From Pyrocephalus nanus (taxonomy: Eukaryota; Chordata; Aves; Passeriformes; Tyrannidae): a stretch of DNA of 64,000 bases. A program made the position numbers and the translations under genes. The stretch's first letter is position 1. Each line of letters starts with the position of its first letter. A model generated the notes under the pieces. That model did not search any database, was not told the origin of the DNA, and was given only the letters and a program-made list of their open reading frames with translations. The stretch spans positions 16,772,027-16,836,026 of the forward strand of contig CM076274.1 of the NCBI GenBank assembly GCA_038380795.1. The letters are read 5' to 3'. Below, in pieces: positions 63,181-64,000 of this stretch.

Positions 63181-63272
63181 GGATTTTGTTTGCCTGTTTG
63201 TGTTTTGTTTGTTTGCTTTGCAATGACTTTGTTGTTGTTTGTGCTTTATTGGTTTGTTGGTTTTTTTTAAAC
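63181..63272. repeat. T/G-rich low-complexity tract
   Basis: Imperfect TTTG and TTG units (GTTTG, TTGTT) over about 90 bp on the plus strand. Confidence 0.8.
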
Positions 63273-64000
63273 AACTCATTCATAAAGGACTATCAGTGAA
63301 GTTTCTCTGGTTTTCTCTACAACACTTTTTAAACTATGTTTTAGCAATAGAAAAGATGTTGCCAGCACATATTTTATTTTTATCATTGTTTGGCTCAGAT
63401 AATCTAGAGAACACTTTGCCCTTAGTTACTTCACCATCCCACAGAATTCAGCCAAAGGGCAAACTCCACAGGAAAGTGCAGATGTTATCAGAAAAATAGA
63501 AGGACTAAGATAAAAAGGGGACAAAAAATTTGAAAGGAAATAAAAAATGCTGAAAGGTATAAAAAGGAAAGAAGAAAAAGATGCAAACCCATACTCACAA
63601 CTTAGCCAACTCATCACAGAAACAATTTACCCGGATCCCGAAGATAAAACTATATCAACATCATCGTTTCCAGATCCTTTGTTGTACACAAGAACTTAAT
63701 GTTCAAGAATCCCCCCTGACTACCAAGTACAGGAACACTTGGAAAGAGGAACTTCAGTGTAGGGGCCAGTGAAAAAAGCGCAGGGATCCAAATGCCTTCA
63801 AGGAGATCCAAATGCCGAGTACTTTCAGCCAGCACAACTTCCATCCAGAGGTGAACAGAGAAAGGCTCTCAGAGGGTAACTCCACAGAAACTGTTTTCTA
63901 TTTTTGTTTCTGCTATTGCTGAAATAAAACATTTTTTTGCCCCTTGTTTTCTCACTAAAACCCTCGGTACCAGAACACGTAAAAGCAAAAAAACCTGCAC
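63273..64000. other. Noncoding DNA
   Basis: Unique AT-rich sequence to the window edge; a purine-rich patch lies around 63500-63590. No gene was recognised. Confidence 0.5.

Overview
The window looks like nuclear DNA from a bird: an AT-rich, CpG-poor, gene-free stretch such as a long intron or gene desert. The main evidence is a CR1 LINE 3' end of avian type at 49759-49915 and a CR1 ORF1/ORF2 junction fragment at 11226-11720. Weaker support comes from a CR1-style octamer end at 19306-19345 and decayed amniote-age repeats (MIR-like SINEs at 8058-8165 and 51506-51645; an L3/CR1-like 3' UTR segment at 39420-39720). I find no intact protein-coding gene, tRNA, rRNA, CRISPR or bacterial feature. 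All open frames are short (longest 178 codons, in a pyrimidine-rich tract) and look like chance frames, except a CR1 ORF1 C-terminus and a short EGF-like motif that I flag but cannot confirm.

Layout. 1-11 kb: unique AT-rich DNA with a candidate conserved block at 7.54-7.90 kb, a MIR-like SINE and a CCAAT/CRE/AP-1 cluster at 9.03-9.08 kb. 10.7-11.7 kb: a long A tract, then the CR1 ORF1 fragment. 12-33 kb: unique sequence with few repeats and one EGF-like motif at 15.77-15.82 kb. 33-40 kb: two blocks rich in developmental transcription factor motifs (33.0-33.2 and 37.9-38.2 kb), an A28 tract and an ancient LINE tail. 44.4-44.9 kb: a GC-richer island which, read on the minus strand, has a TATA-like box, about 270 nt of exon-like sequence and a consensus splice donor. 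46.5-48 kb: an AT-rich block with a 20-bp perfect palindrome carrying an octamer site, followed 28 bp later by an 11-bp-stem inverted repeat. 49.2-54.5 kb: the most repeat-dense part, with an A37 tract, CR1, an ancient amniote repeat, two direct copies of an unclassified repeat of about 165 bp, an A/C-rich tract and a reverse MIR. 54.5-64 kb: mostly unique sequence with A-rich tracts.

No genes act together here. The most notable whole-window signal is strand asymmetry of homopolymers: 13 runs of A of 13 nt or more on the plus strand against 2 runs of T, with all five runs of 24 nt or more being A. CR1 tails are not poly(A), so the usual avian LINE does not explain this. All family assignments are from memory of consensus patterns; no database search was possible.
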